The notes under the pieces: model-generated
Database searches by the model: none
Told to the model about the DNA's origin: nothing
The model's input: the letters and a program-made list of their open reading frames with translations, nothing else
DNA from: Gerris lacustris
Taxonomy: Eukaryota; Arthropoda; Insecta; Hemiptera; Gerridae
NCBI GenBank assembly: GCA_951217055.1
Contig: OX578280.1
Coordinates: 65,065,513-65,129,512, forward strand
DNA length: 64,000 bases
Direction of reading: 5' to 3'
Part shown: positions 32,255-43,830 of the stretch, in pieces
Numbering within the stretch: the stretch's first letter is position 1
Layout of the letters: every line of letters starts with the position of its first letter
Made by a program: the position numbers and the translations under genes

Positions 32255-32900
32255 TATATCAGACCCGGGAGCGTCTATGAAGGTCATCTTAAAGTAATAA
32301 AACACGCATATTGTCTCTCCACGTAAATCTACGTCCACATATTTTCCGTAAATCTAAGTCCACATAATTTACACATTGGTGGATTTAAGAATACTATTTA
32401 CTATATCTGTTCTATATCTAAGCACATATGTTCTATATATTATAACCTTAGCAACGCCAATTACCTTAGCAACACTGTACCCCACCCCCGCGACACCGGT
32501 GGACCTGTTTCCTTGGAGATCCGACGCCGAGTCACTTACGTTTTGGACTCCGACCTTACCCGTTTTCTTCCGCTTCGCGGTTTTTACAGTCTCTGTCCGG
32601 CCGGGCCATTTTCCGGTATATCATTGTTTCCCGCAGTTAACTTGGGTCGGAACTCTTTGTCAAGTGCCTTGCTTGTAATATCCACCTTTAACCACGATAA
32701 TCACGGGACCTACTCTTCTCTCTAAGACCACCGTCCGAAAACACCATAAACCAGGTGATAAAGTTAATTAGCATCCAGGGTGACCTAGAAGCTTAACCTT
32801 ATCTTATTTATCTTGCCTTATTTCTATTTTTATTATCCCACACAATTCTTATAGGTTCACCATAGTTCCCACACTCTACACTTTAGTCCTCCGTGCAATT
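32255..32900. other. GC-richer block of unknown nature
   Basis: Stands out by composition between 32440 and 32760 (ACCGGTGGACCTGTTTCC, CGGCCGGGCCATTTTCCGG). Short duplications: TACGTCCACATA / AAGTCCACATAA and ACCTTAGCAACGCC / ACCTTAGCAACACT. May be an LTR or foreign repeat; no ends or genes found. Confidence 0.35.
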
Positions 32901-33240
32901 TTAGAACGGAAAGTTTTCTTACCCTTAGAATCTCCGCCCAATCCTCCGCCTTAATCTGGAGCTACCTGCGAGCTACTTTCTACCAGCAATACGAATATAT
33001 TAAAAATCAGATGATCAGGCGGTAATCAATGTAAACTAATTATACATGCAAGGAATTGGTAGATTTTCATCCACGATTCAGTGGTTATGGAAAGTCATAG
33101 AACATAATTTACTAATACAATCTGGAATGGATTTGCAAAGAGTAAAATCATTGGAATACGGCTGTAAAAATATAGACGTAAAAATAGGTAAAACGATTCG
33201 GAAGTAATGTTTATGAAGCCACTTGATAGACATTATGGCA
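32901..33240. other. Unassigned AT-rich DNA
   Basis: No feature recognised. Confidence 0.5.
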
Positions 33241-33416
33241 CTTCTTTAGACTGTTATTCCCCTTATAAAAACAAAAGTCTGATATTCCTTTGTCCTAAAG
33301 TACATTGGACTGAACATCCCTTTGTCTTAATAGTTATTTAGAAAAAGGAGTGAATAAATAATTATATATATTAATATTCTAACAAAAAATCATAGGGGAG
33401 TAACAATATAAAGAAG
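33241..33416. mobile_element. Family 7 MITE, complete
   Basis: 176 bp with ~25-bp inverted ends: CTTCTTTAGACTGTTATTCC on the left and its near complement ending CAATATAAAGAAG on the right. The interior carries TGATATTCCTTTGTCC and ACATTGGACTGAACATCC. Target duplication not clear. Confidence 0.88.
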
Positions 33417-33589
33417 TACCGACAATATGCTACATGCATATATTAACATTATGAACTTTGATATTAAAACTCAAACTATGCCCACACAAGATTAAACAAG
33501 ATAGATGGGATGGATAGCGTACAAACTAGGCGTGTAGAATAATCTCATATTCAGGATATTCATCAAAATTTATCAAATACATAATTAAA
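33417..33589. other. Unassigned
   Basis: Nothing recognised. Confidence 0.5.
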
Positions 33590-34640
33590 TTCACGCTTTT
33601 TTAAATTTATTAAATTAAAAAAACTTCGAACTTTCGGGCTCCATGAAAATGTTATCTAAACTTTATGTTTTCGAGGTTGTTGAATCCGAATCTGAAGTCA
33701 AAATTTCTCCTTCGCGTACAGTTTTCCCGGAAATTGCGCCTAAAGTTCGGAAAAATTGTTTTTGGGAGTTTTCGAGTCCCCCCCCCCCCAAAAAAAAAAA
33801 ATATATATAATTAAGGGGTTAAATGTCTTCGAACCATGGAAAACACGAATCTAAAGTAAAAAAAATCCTTCTGACCTTACTCTTTTTAGAAAATTTAAAA
33901 ATAAGAAACAAAAAAATAGATTTTTCCTCGTATTGAGTCTTTGTATTTCTATTGCTTTTACAGTTATAATATGTAACAAATGTTTGGTGTTTTTTTCTGA
34001 TTTTTACTGACATTATACTAGATTATAATTTATTTAGCTTTTGCCCAATTTTTAATATATTGTAATTTTCTAAAATAATGTCAGAAAAAAGTTACAAAAC
34101 ATTTGTTATACAACTGAAAAAGCAATAGAAATTCAATGACTCAATATGAGAAAAATCGATTTTTTGTTTCCTATTTTTCAAGTTTGTAATTATAGTAAGG
34201 TCAGCAGATTTCTTACTACGTTTTTATTAGCTTGCATTCTTGTATTAGCTTGCATTATTGGTTGTCATTTATGTGAAGTAAATAAATTCGGAACTATTTT
34301 TTTTCACTAACATTATATATTATATAACAATAACAATTATATTATCAACATTACATCCGATTCAACAGAAAATTTAAAAGCGTAGTATATAAAAAGTTAT
34401 TTTTATCTTGAAATTATTTGAGTTTAGATTCGTGTTCTTGAAGGTTTGGAGATATTCAAACGCCCAATATATATATCTTTTTTTTGGGGGCGAAAAATTG
34501 GGTTGAAAACCCCTAAGAACACAATTTTTTCCGAAGTTTAAGTGCATTCTCCGGGAAAACTGTAAGTATAGGAGAAATTTTAACTTCAGATTCGGATTCA
34601 GCACACTAAGATACTTTGGAAAAGGAGATTTTCATTCTAA
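33590..34640. mobile_element. ~1-kb foldback element
   Basis: Two long inverted arms (about 33620-34015 and 34075-34640) around 34045. Matching pairs include AATCCGAATCTGAAGTCAAA with AACTTCAGATTCGGATTCAG, ACAGTTTTCCCGG with CCGGGAAAACTGT, TTACAAAACATTTG-type with CAAATGTTTGGTG, and CTGACCTTACT with AGTAAGGTCAG. Arms are diverged and A/T rich; no coding sequence. The frames on the minus strand are shadows. Confidence 0.8.
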
Positions 34641-35184
34641 AGCTTTTTTTTTTCAGAACAGTGATAAATTAAATATATTAAAGGTGTCCATTAACTTTAT
34701 GATTGATCGATTAAAAATTACAAAGGACATACCAACTTTTATATAAACGTTCACACTATTCCTTAATTTTTATTACCCTCGTATTTTTACCTCACTTAAA
34801 TGTTTTTTCTGAGTAAGTAAATAAAAGTCATAAGAATGGACAATAAGAAAAGCTATGAAAGAAGATGTTTTCCTTTTAAAGTTGGTTTTTAGTGGAAGGT
34901 AAAGTTTAGATTGCTATAAAAACTTTTATTGAAAATAAAGTATAATAGAAAGTTTGAAAGATTATTAACCAAAGAAGGAGTTTATTAAAATATACCGGTT
35001 GCTTTATGGCGTTTGATAATACTTATTTTATTACGTTTGATAATTATTACTCTATCCTCCATAGGTTTCTTATATAGGAATTAGGCTATAATAAAACGTA
35101 CAATCCACAAAAATATGATGTTGGATCAAATCGTTTGTTAATCTCACATTTAATAGAATGAATGAGAGCAAATGACTACAGAAT
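34641..35184. other. Unassigned AT-rich DNA
   Basis: No feature recognised. Confidence 0.5.
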
Positions 35185-35514
35185 ATTCTGTCAATTAGTG
35201 TGGCACATAGCTTCATTGCGTTCTATTAATGGATGAATGGTATCATGGGATTTGAAAGCGTGGTTATTTGGACTTGATTCGATTCCCAGTGGGATCACAA
35301 TTATTTTTATTCAATATTAATTTTTGCGTAGACAGTTAAAATTAGTATAAGAACCATTTGTAAATTACATTCACTAAATCATTTGAATATCTTTAAAATT
35401 GAGGCGATCGCAGTAGGTTGAAATTAATATGGAATTAACAACTGACTTTTCATCTAAATTTCATAAAAATCGGGCTGCCTCGCAACTTATGTCACATACG
35501 TTAATAATTGTATC
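35185..35514 (-). repeat. Family 1 terminus plus tRNA-like block
   Basis: TCTGTCAATTAGTGTGGCAC followed by ATAGCTTC is the non-hairpin end of family 1. 35262-35300 has GATTCGATTCCCAGTGGG, B-box-like. 35395-35500 has AAATTTCATAAAAATCGG. Confidence 0.6.
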
Positions 35515-36405
35515 TACGATTGATACGAAATATAAACATTAATCTCTGTTTAGATTCGTAGAAAGTGATTCTTTGCGTACTTGTATTCATTGCGCAAGAG
35601 CGTTTCATAATTCCTCTTTTTTTTCCACCCTAGTGAAGTAAAAAAGAAGAATTCTTCACCTTAAGGCACGATTAGCGAGTTTGTTTTATTACATTTAACA
35701 AAACTAATTTGCAGTTTGTTTAATTAAAGTAATACCCCCTACACACTGCTGGCCGAACGACCGTTAGCACGGACCGTCCTTGTCGGGGCCTTGCCAACAC
35801 CCCGACCGAACGAGCCGACCAAATGAGCCGACTCGACTACTAGTCCAGTTTAGCAGCAATACTCGTGGTGCGTAGTTCTAAAAGCGGAAATGAAGCTGAG
35901 GTGAAGGTACAAGTCGGACAGTTAGACCCAACAACGCTACACACACCGACCTGACAAAAGAAAGTGGTGGGGGGTCGGTGGTCGGATGGTCCAGCCAACT
36001 CGACCGGCCGACCGTCGGGCCCGACAGTTGGCCGGTGTGTAGGGGGTTTAACTGTTTATATAGAGTTTTTAGTGAAAAACAATGATTGATTTATGTCATT
36101 ATGACGAAAATAAGAACAATAATACGGCTCCCGAAATAATTAATTCGGCACAAAATACAACTATTGAATTAATGTCATCTTTATCAAATGAGAAATACGA
36201 ACTTACAATCAGGAAGTTTATTAATTTTTTGTTCTGTATTTATTATTAAAATCCAACAATCGTAGATAAAGTACAGTACGCAACTCGTGCGAAAACTGCA
36301 TTTTGCTTTGCTCTTGTGGTTTTACTACCCTCGCTGTCACTTGGGTACAAACTCCACACTCGCATGCAAAATGCTACTTTCCGCACTAGACGCGTAATGT
36401 ACTAT
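35515..36405 (+). mobile_element. Family 4 repeat, copy 3, with inserted MITE
   Basis: Same phrase order as 26293-26935, split by the MITE at 35733-36048. The conserved frame starts near 36084; it keeps PEIINSAQNTT, ELMSSLS and a KYELT-like segment but with substitutions. Confidence 0.82.
35733..36048. mobile_element. Harbinger-like GC-rich MITE
   Basis: 316 bp; ends TACCCCCTACACAC and GTGTGTAGGGGGTT, followed inward by CTGGCCGA / GGCCGG-type sequence. TAA on both sides. The other family 4 copies read AAAGTAACTGTTTATA (near 26515) or AAAGTAACAGCTTATA without the insert, giving the empty site and confirming TAA as the 3-bp duplication (TWA, PIF/Harbinger type). No transposase. Confidence 0.9.
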
Positions 36406-36414
36406 TACGCTTTT

Positions 36415-37095
36415 ACAGCCCATTATTGTCAATTTATTTAATTTATTTAATTTTCCACCCTTTAATAAACCTGTCAAAATAGATTTTTATGTGAATAAAA
36501 GTATAATATTAACAAAATTTTAAGACTGCAGATGGTTAAATTAATCTGGGGCTATCTGCAGGCTACTTTTGACAAACCATTCAAATTTCTTTTAAAAAAA
36601 ATATGTGGGCTAATCATGACCCACCATACGAATTTCATTAACATAGGACAAGTAGTATTATAATACATGTTAGTTCGTACAAAATTGAGTGACGACAAAT
36701 CGACAAACAGACATAGAACCAAAAACGTTCCCTGATATCTGAAACGGATTACTATCTTGGAATTTTCGAAATCAGAGACATACACATGTTTTCTTGGATA
36801 AGCTTGGAAGAGAAACAAAAAGGCGCAGAAGGTTTAAATTTATATGATAACAGCAATGAGCTAATTATGACCTACCATACAAATCTCATTAAAATTGGAC
36901 CTGTATAGTCTTTAAGATATTAGTTCGCGAAAACTGAGCGACACACAGACGTGAAACCAAAAATGTTCCCTGATGTCTGAAATGAATGTCTTGGAATGAT
37001 TAAAATTGGAATTTGAAACAAAATATTTTTGTTCTTCAGAACGATCACATAGCTTCCGTTACCTTCTAAGCTCGGAAGCAAAAACAGAACAATTT
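36415..37095 (-). repeat. Family 1 repeat, long copy
   Basis: From CATTATTGTCAATTTATTTA through ATCTGCAGGCTACTTTTGAC, TAATCATGACCCACCATACG, AAAAATGTTCCCTGATGTC to AAGCTCGGAAGCAAAAA. It contains an internal restart at 36785-36830 (GAAGAGAAACAAAAAGGCGC), so it may be two overlapping copies. Confidence 0.85.
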
Positions 37096-38715
37096 TGACA
37101 GATTTTTTAAATGTTGTCTTATTTAACCCACTAGTATATTAAAGAAAGGAAAAAGAATACGTGTATAAATAAATCCCTGAATTAAAAGCTTTATCGCTGA
37201 CAATGTCGTATCACCTACAATGGGAATTGATTTTAACAGGTTAAGCCAGATATTGGGATAAGTCTCCATTAAGCCTTTTAAACAACTCTATTTTCATGGA
37301 AATATCGTCTCAGAGGGATTTCGGTCTCCAAATCTTTGGAAGTGTGGAAAAGCGATATTCCGGTTCAAGCAACCCAGTTATTCCGGATAAATTCCCCGTG
37401 AAAGACATTTGGAATCTTTCCAGCTGCGAAATAGAGGGAGTTAACCCTCATGGAATACTTAAATAAGTGCTGATATTCTGCCAGAAAATGCCCTGTCAAT
37501 GCTTACAATACATGTAATATGTCATTTATTCATTGTTATCTAAATGGACATCATGATAGGCTTAATCATAAAAATGTCATTTTTGAATTGGAAGAACAAC
37601 TGTAAATGGGAATTGATTCCGTAATAATTTAGTTGTTTGTTGGTGTAGCACCCCTAAAATTAGAGCTTTAACAATAGACTTGAATTAATTTAAAATTTTA
37701 AACCTGAATTAAAAAATTGAAAAAAAATAACTATCGAATTTAATTGGCGTATATCAAATATAAATTTAATAACCAATCTTAATTTTTCTTTAAAATCTTT
37801 CAGCTCTCTTCGTACAATATTCCATGATAAAAAAAACATACATAATCAAAAGATTAATTCTACAATTTTAAATTTGCCCAAAAACAAGGCCGTAATGAAC
37901 TAATCCATATTTTATTTCATAATTGGATATTATTTTATAATTGTTTGAATTTCTAACATACGTAGGTAAAAATCTGTCCGATTCACTCATACTTAACTTT
38001 CGCATGAGAAAGTTTTTATATGGAAGTATGTATGTATATTTGTATATGAATACATAATTACTTCGTCCAGTGATTTAAATTTTTAGTTGTTTCGGGTTTC
38101 GTTATAATAAAATAAACATCCTTTTATTTATTGAACTTTTCTTTTTAAAATATGCTATAAAAATTCGTTCCCGAACAAGGTCAAGAGAGATTGCGTTGTC
38201 GTGTTATCGTTGTTTAAAATATCTATACATACATCTTATCTATTCTCCTTATCATGAACAGCATTCATAACTTTAATTAACAATAAATTACATACATTTC
38301 TCTGTTATAATTTCCCTTTGAAATTAACTACGTTCTGTCGGTCTTTCTGCCTCTCGATTTTTCCATTATCTATGTGATCTAGCAAAAGTTAATTAATTTT
38401 AATAGTTTATAGAACTCGACCCCGCGATAGTAGAAAACTGTTTGTATTATTCATTACCTACATTTTGACATTCTAGTCAAATTTGCTTGTTGTGTTTTAT
38501 TTAGCAAGATGTAATGTTCATCGAATCAACTTTATATTTGTCACCTAGATAAAGTTATTTACACGTTTTGTAAAAACAGAAACTATAAAACATAATAATA
38601 CCCGGACTTTACTCGTCAGGAATCTAGATACCTTTTTCTTTTAATTTTTATTTTAAGCTACTTGCAGAAGATTGCTATTAGTAACATAGATAACAATGCT
38701 TAATTAGCGTGGTTT
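37096..38715. other. Unassigned AT-rich DNA
   Basis: 1.6 kb without gene or repeat family recognised; 38000-38020 has GCATGAGAAAGTTTTTATAT, a family 3-like end. The low-repeat segment 37190-37640 is the least repetitive in the window. Confidence 0.4.
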
Positions 38716-38719
38716 ATTG

Positions 38720-39445
38720 TTGTTGTTGTTGTGAGAGGAGAGGCTACCCAGTGGCAGTACTCCTATCAGGTATTTTACATTATTTTAATTATTGCAATAA
38801 ATCTCTTGGCCAACTCCTCTTCAGCCGACGTGGAGGGTGGTCGGGGATATGAATGGAAGCCATGGATTCGACTAAAGGATTAGGATGATGGTTTAGGTTT
38901 TCATGGAATTTTGTGCAGCTTGAAGAAGCGAGGTCTTATACTAAGGGAATTTTAAGGTCGTTGTGAATTGTGAGATTGGAGACGTATGCAGGAGAGTTGT
39001 TGATTTTTCGGAAGGTTCTTTGATTGAAGGGATTGGATCCCATAAGAATTTGAGCGCTTGGTGCTACCCCAGAGCTCAATTCCATAGGTCTAAATTGGTT
39101 TGAGTATGGAATTGTAGATAAGGAGTTTATTAGAAAGGGATAGGTGGGATCTTTGGTCGAGGAGTCGGAGTAAGAGTTTATACCGTCTGTACAAGTAGTG
39201 TCCGTACGTTTAGTTTTGGTGTGCAGAACCCAAGTCAATCGTCGGTCAAGATGGAGGTATCTTACGGAACAGGATTGAGGGATGACTCCTTGCTTGAGGA
39301 TGACTGAAGGACATGTTGAATGCCTGAGGGTAAAAGTGACATGAACACTTTTTTGCTCATTTATTTTTATCCTCCATTTCCTTAACCAAGGTTCAAGGAG
39401 ATCAAGATGGTTTTGGATGTTGGTGGATGCTGCATTCTAGATACC
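38720..39445 (-). pseudogene. Decayed Jockey-like ORF2 fragment
   Basis: Minus-strand translation of 38936-39238 includes INNSPAYVSNLTIHNDLKIP and GSNPFNQRTFRK, and neighbouring frames match the same segment as 25039-25720 (IQNHLDLLEPWLRKWRIK-type wording near 39380). A (GTT)n stretch at 38716-38731 may be the tail. Several frameshifts. Confidence 0.8.
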
Positions 39446-39884
39446 AAATAAGAAATAAATGTTTACTTCGAGCGATAAACCGACAAATATCTTTTTAACA
39501 TTATTTTATACTGTAAGATTATAAATCTAAAACAGTGAGTCCAATAGTTCCTGATGATCTCTGCACATAAAATGTTTTCTAAATAGCATAAACAATCAGC
39601 TAAAGAAACAGAGCAAGGTTAGCTTCAGACAAAAAAAGATTAGATTTAGGAAGGGGTAAAGCGATGAGCCGAGGCAGAATCTATTTTGACTTGGAAATTT
39701 CAAGATGAGTACAAAAACAAAATAGAATAAATCTTAAATTCAATTTATAACTAAAATGGTTAAAAAAAATGAAAGAAAAACGCATCCTTGATGAACTCAC
39801 AGCTTATTCATTTATGTCTGTATGTAGTCAGTAAATTTAAATGTATGAACTGAATGTGATAACTCTACCATGCTGTATTCACTT
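39446..39884. other. Unassigned AT-rich DNA
   Basis: No feature recognised. Confidence 0.5.
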
Positions 39885-40108
39885 GGTGTACCATTATAAA
39901 TAATTTCATGACAACCTAATAATTTCATGACAAAAATTGAATGACAGACCGACAGGCTTACAGACAGTCAGACACGGAACCAAAAATGTTCCCCGATGTC
40001 TGAAACAGATTTCTGTCTTGAATTTTTTGAAATCGGAGACCTAATTTTTTTCGCTCTACAGAACGATCCCATAGCTTTCGTTACCTTCGGTAAGCTCGGA
40101 AGCAAAAA
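39885..40108 (-). repeat. Family 1 hairpin-end half
   Basis: GAATGACAGACCGACAGGC, ACGGAACCAAAAATGTTCCC, CGATGTCTGAAACAG and the hairpin GCTTTCGTTACC / GGTAAGCTCGGAAGC. Confidence 0.88.
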
Positions 40109-40624
40109 TAAAAGTCCTTATCCTCATGAACACTAATTAAATGTTAAATTACTGCAGTTTATTGCAACAAAAAGCATTATATTAAAACTCGGTTAAGCCA
40201 AAGAAAAGAGTTTCATAAATACATAAATTACGTATAAATAAATAAAGACTAATTTGATTACGTCTGAAGAAAATAACCTAGGTATAACAGAGGTTAGAAC
40301 CTAATAGGGTTTTTTTTTTTTTTTGTAAAACCTAGGCTTTAGATGCCTTATTGAGGTAACATTAAGTATAGGTTTGGCGTTTTGCTAATCACAACAATCC
40401 CAGTAAATTACGTTTTCTTTCAGTTAATCTAATTAGGATAGAATTAAAGGCTAAACTTAATTTCAAACATAAATATTAGCTTTGATAATTACTTTTTAAG
40501 AATTCTTTAATAAACTATCATGTTAATTTATAATATTATTCCTTCAGCGTTTATGTTCAAACATAAAAAATAGTCTACAATAACATCATAATTATTTTGC
40601 TTGTTTTTATTTTTTTGGTATGTA
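40109..40624. other. Unassigned AT-rich DNA
   Basis: Nothing recognised. Confidence 0.5.
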
Positions 40625-40860
40625 GCATAAGAGAGAAAGTTAATAGTTGTAGAAAAAATGTAATAGATTTACACGTTTCCAGGTCCCCTTAGCCCCAAAA
40701 AAAGATGTTTTTTAAATTTGATGTTTATATTCTGGCATGTTGTATTTGGTGTTTGGTTCTTGTAGACACGTGGAGCCTAAACTACATGACCGATTTTTAT
40801 CATATGTTTTCACGAGATTAAAACCTCGTGGTGAAATCAAAAAAGGCATTTTAGCTTGGC
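40625..40860 (+). repeat. Family 3-like repeat
   Basis: GAGAGAAAGTTAATAG, CACGTTTCCAGGTCCCC, GACACGTGGAGCC and TAAACTACATGACCG in the order of 13345-13565. Confidence 0.7.
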
Positions 40861-40892
40861 CCCCCTAAAAAAAATGAAAAAACTCGGAAAAA

Positions 40893-41103
40893 TAGTTATT
40901 TATGCACCTAGGGAGTAAAGTAAGCCATTATTCCCTGAGCGAAAAAGTTGGTTCTTGAGGCGAAGCCGAAGGAACCATGGTCCCTAAATCCCGAGGCGAA
41001 GCCGAGGGAATAACTCTAAGTAGCTCCCGAGGCGCAGCCGAGGGAGATAATTATCGCGCGGGGAATAATGGCACTTTACTCTCGAGGTACATACACTATT
41101 TTA
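40893..41103. mobile_element. 211-bp TIR element with CGAGGCGAAGCCGAGGG iterons
   Basis: Left TTATGCACCTAGGGAGTAAA then GTAAGCCATTATTCCC; right GGGGAATAATGGCACTTTAC then TCTCGAGGTACATA: inverted ends of about 45 bp. The interior holds three copies of a palindromic motif (GAGGCGAAGCCGAAGGAA, CGAGGCGAAGCCGAGGG, CGAGGCGCAGCCGAGGG). Non-coding. Confidence 0.7.
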
Positions 41104-41545
41104 TCTCCAGTAGAAAAAAGATTCACATTTTCGTCCATTGCACAGTTTTTATTTAATATTTTAATAAATAACAATAATTATTAGCACTTTTAATAGCAGA
41201 TATAAGAGATTCAATATGAAATGCAAAGAATAATTGGAATTAAACTCAAATAGAAGGTTATTTAGATGCAGGTTATAATGTTGTAAACAAAGATAAACGT
41301 GGTCAAAAAGCGCAGTGCCGCCAACCTTATTTCGACAACTTCATTACATTAGCCATACATTTTTTACTATTTATAAAATAATTAAGTTGCAATCTTTACA
41401 TTTTTGCCCTACTTTACTTTTTCGCCCTACTTTTTCTTTTTCTCCCTACTTTTTGAGTTAGGGATGAAAAGACCTGTTTTAGTCCCTCTAAACTAATTCA
41501 AAATCATAACTTTTTTCCCCTACTGGAGATAAAAATACTTTTTCA
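41104..41545. mobile_element. TIR-bounded repeat related to 47736-47870
   Basis: TTTTATCTCCAGTAG at 41100-41114 and its complement CTACTGGAGATAAAA at 41521-41535 face each other. Near the right end CCCTACTTTACTTTTTCG-type steps are repeated three times (41408-41450). 47736-47870 is an inverted copy of the right end. Confidence 0.6.
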
Positions 41546-41763
41546 ATTACAATTTCCGATTGTTTTTATTTTTTTTTTTGTTTTTAAAATTATATAATGT
41601 TCTCCTTTTAAATACGAAACTATTCATTTATGAATTTTTCCCGAAAAAAAAAATCTAGTTCCTAAGATAATATCTAATAACGTGGACGGTAAGAGGCCGG
41701 GTTCAATCCCCCGTCTGGAAGGAATTGTTTTTATGTTAAGTTATAATAAATTGTAGCCATTTC
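41546..41763. other. Unassigned with a B-box-like block
   Basis: 41688-41730: AAGAGGCCGGGTTCAATCC then CCCGTCTGGAAGG, related to 13733-13775; probably a SINE scrap. Confidence 0.45.
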
Positions 41764-41899
41764 TTTACAATCTAAAGAAGGTGTACGGAATGCTCTTCTT
41801 TACTGTTACTCCCCTTAAAAAATCAGAATTGTGATACATGATATATATACATTATATTGTTATATTCTAAAGAAAAAGAGGAGTAACAATCTAAAGAAG
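41764..41899. mobile_element. Family 7 MITE with dimer-like junction
   Basis: A 105-bp element at 41795-41899 with ends CTTCTTTACTGTTACTCCCC and GAGGAGTAACAATCTAAAG. Just before it is a second right end (ACAATCTAAAGAAG, 41767-41780) separated by the 14-base linker GTGTACGGAATGCT, the same length and core (TACGGAAT) as the linker of the minisatellite at 1-1715. Confidence 0.82.
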
Positions 41900-42089
41900 T
41901 ACGAAAAAGTTGAATAATGATTTGTCACCACGAAAACTCAACGAAACAAATAATAAATGGGAAAACATTGGACTGAGTAATTATGTTCTTGTATATGAGT
42001 ATTTGTCTGAGTTGTCTCTGTTCGATTTTGGAGAACAATCCTAGACCATCTGTTAAACATTTCCTGGTTGAAATGTTTACACTTCCCCT
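41900..42089. other. Unassigned AT-rich DNA
   Basis: Two short frames on opposite strands cross this region without motifs. Confidence 0.45.
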
Positions 42090-42970
42090 TTTTAGGGTTT
42101 TGTTGGTAAAACCAAAAAAAGAAACCCTTATATTTTCGTTCACGTGTCTGTCTGTCTGTCTGTCACTATTTACGGTTCCAATAACTTTTGAATAAAAAGA
42201 GATAAAAACATGAAACTTTCCAATATTAAAGATCGTCATCACGCGCACACAAGAAAAATATAGCGAACACAAAATTATCAGCTGTTCAAATCCAAAATGG
42301 CGGATAACTCACATAATGCAAAAAAATGGTTTTTTTCTTCAATTTTGAGTGGGGTATCAAATGAAAGGTATTGAAAAGTAGATTTCAATAATATATAACA
42401 CTTGAGGAAAGCGTTTAATTTTCCACGTCATTTTATCAAAAAACATCAAAATTTTGCGTCCCCCCCTAAAACTATATTTCCACTGTTTCTAAAAATATGA
42501 AAAATGTGCGTTCTGCTGGGCAATAGAAAAAATAAGAATAACAATTCGATCTGATTAACTGGGAATCCAGGATAGCGGCTAATTTCTGTCACGAGAAAAA
42601 AATATTTTTTGTAAAATTTTGAGTGAGGCATCAAATGAAAGGTATTGAAGATTAGATTACAAAAATATATAGCACTTGTGGAAAGCGTTTCATTTTCCCC
42701 ACCATTTTGTCAAAAAACATCAAAATTTTGCCCCCCCCCCCTAAAACTATACTTCCGCTCTTTCCAAAAATAAAAAAAAATATGAAAAGTGTGCGGTCTG
42801 ATAAGCCAAAGAAAAAATAAGAATAGCAACTTGGTCGGATCAACTGGGAATCCAAGATGGCGAATTGCTGTCACGGGGAATTTTTTTTTTTCTTTTTAAA
42901 TTTTGAGTGAGGTATCAAATGAGAGGTATTGAAGAGTAGATTACAAAAATAACAAAATCCCCCCCCCCTT
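42090..42970 (+). repeat. Family 5 repeat with tandem interior
   Basis: Starts TTAGGGTTTTGTTGG like 23074. The segment GAGTGAGGTATCAAATGAAAG ... CCACCATTTTGTCAAAAAAC is repeated about 2.5 times (from 42340, 42610 and 42900; period 270-290 bp), each followed by a C run (42463, 42731, 42959). Confidence 0.85.
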
Positions 42971-43705
42971 ACTAATTTCATGTTTTCAACACCAACGAAA
43001 CCCTTTTTACGTGAGACTTCATGCACTACCAATTTATTAATCATGACTAAGTAGTTATCGGTCAAAAGTGACAATTTCGATTGTTTCAAAGTAGGTAATA
43101 CGAATTATAAAAGAATTATACTTTTATAAAAGAAAATGATTTTCTCCATCTATTAAACAGGTACTAAGGAATGATTTTTGGGGTTTATGTGTTCTAAAAT
43201 CACAAATATCTTGTAAAAAAAAATAGAAGGACACGTTTTCAAACGTGCTTTGATTTTTCGATAGGATGAAACGTGACGCTTGTTTCAAACGACATTAGTC
43301 TTTCAGTTTGTACCTTTTTCCCTTCTTGTCCCGGATTTCGTTTTTTTTTCTACTTTTCCGGCAAAGTTCAGTTGTTAAAGAAACAACTTTTTACTATGAT
43401 GTTACTGCGAGAGGAAACATTATTAGTAAACGATTTATGAACAAAGTTGTTTTGTTTTATTATCCTATTAACCTTTTTTTTGGCGTCTTTGAATGTTACT
43501 TTTGTTTTTGTTAAATATTAGAATCTTTTCATTACAAGATATCAAAGTTAATTCTTTTACTTTCTCCATTCTTTAATTTTCAACTTTCAAACAAAGAAAT
43601 GTGTATTAAATTAAACCTTTACCACTAAATTATTCCGCTCTAAATAACTAACTTTTTATTTCTCATAATTTATACAAGGTGTTATCTGGGATGATTAATT
43701 AATTC
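42971..43705. other. Unassigned AT-rich DNA
   Basis: A 68-codon frame at 43308-43514 has no motif. No repeat recognised. Confidence 0.45.
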
Positions 43706-43830
43706 ATTTTTGCTTCCGAGCTTACCAAAGGTAACGGAAGCTATGTGATAGTTCTGAAGAACGAACAATTTGTAGGTCTCCGATGTCAAACATTTCAAGA
43801 CAGAAATCCGTTTCAGACATCAGGGAACAC

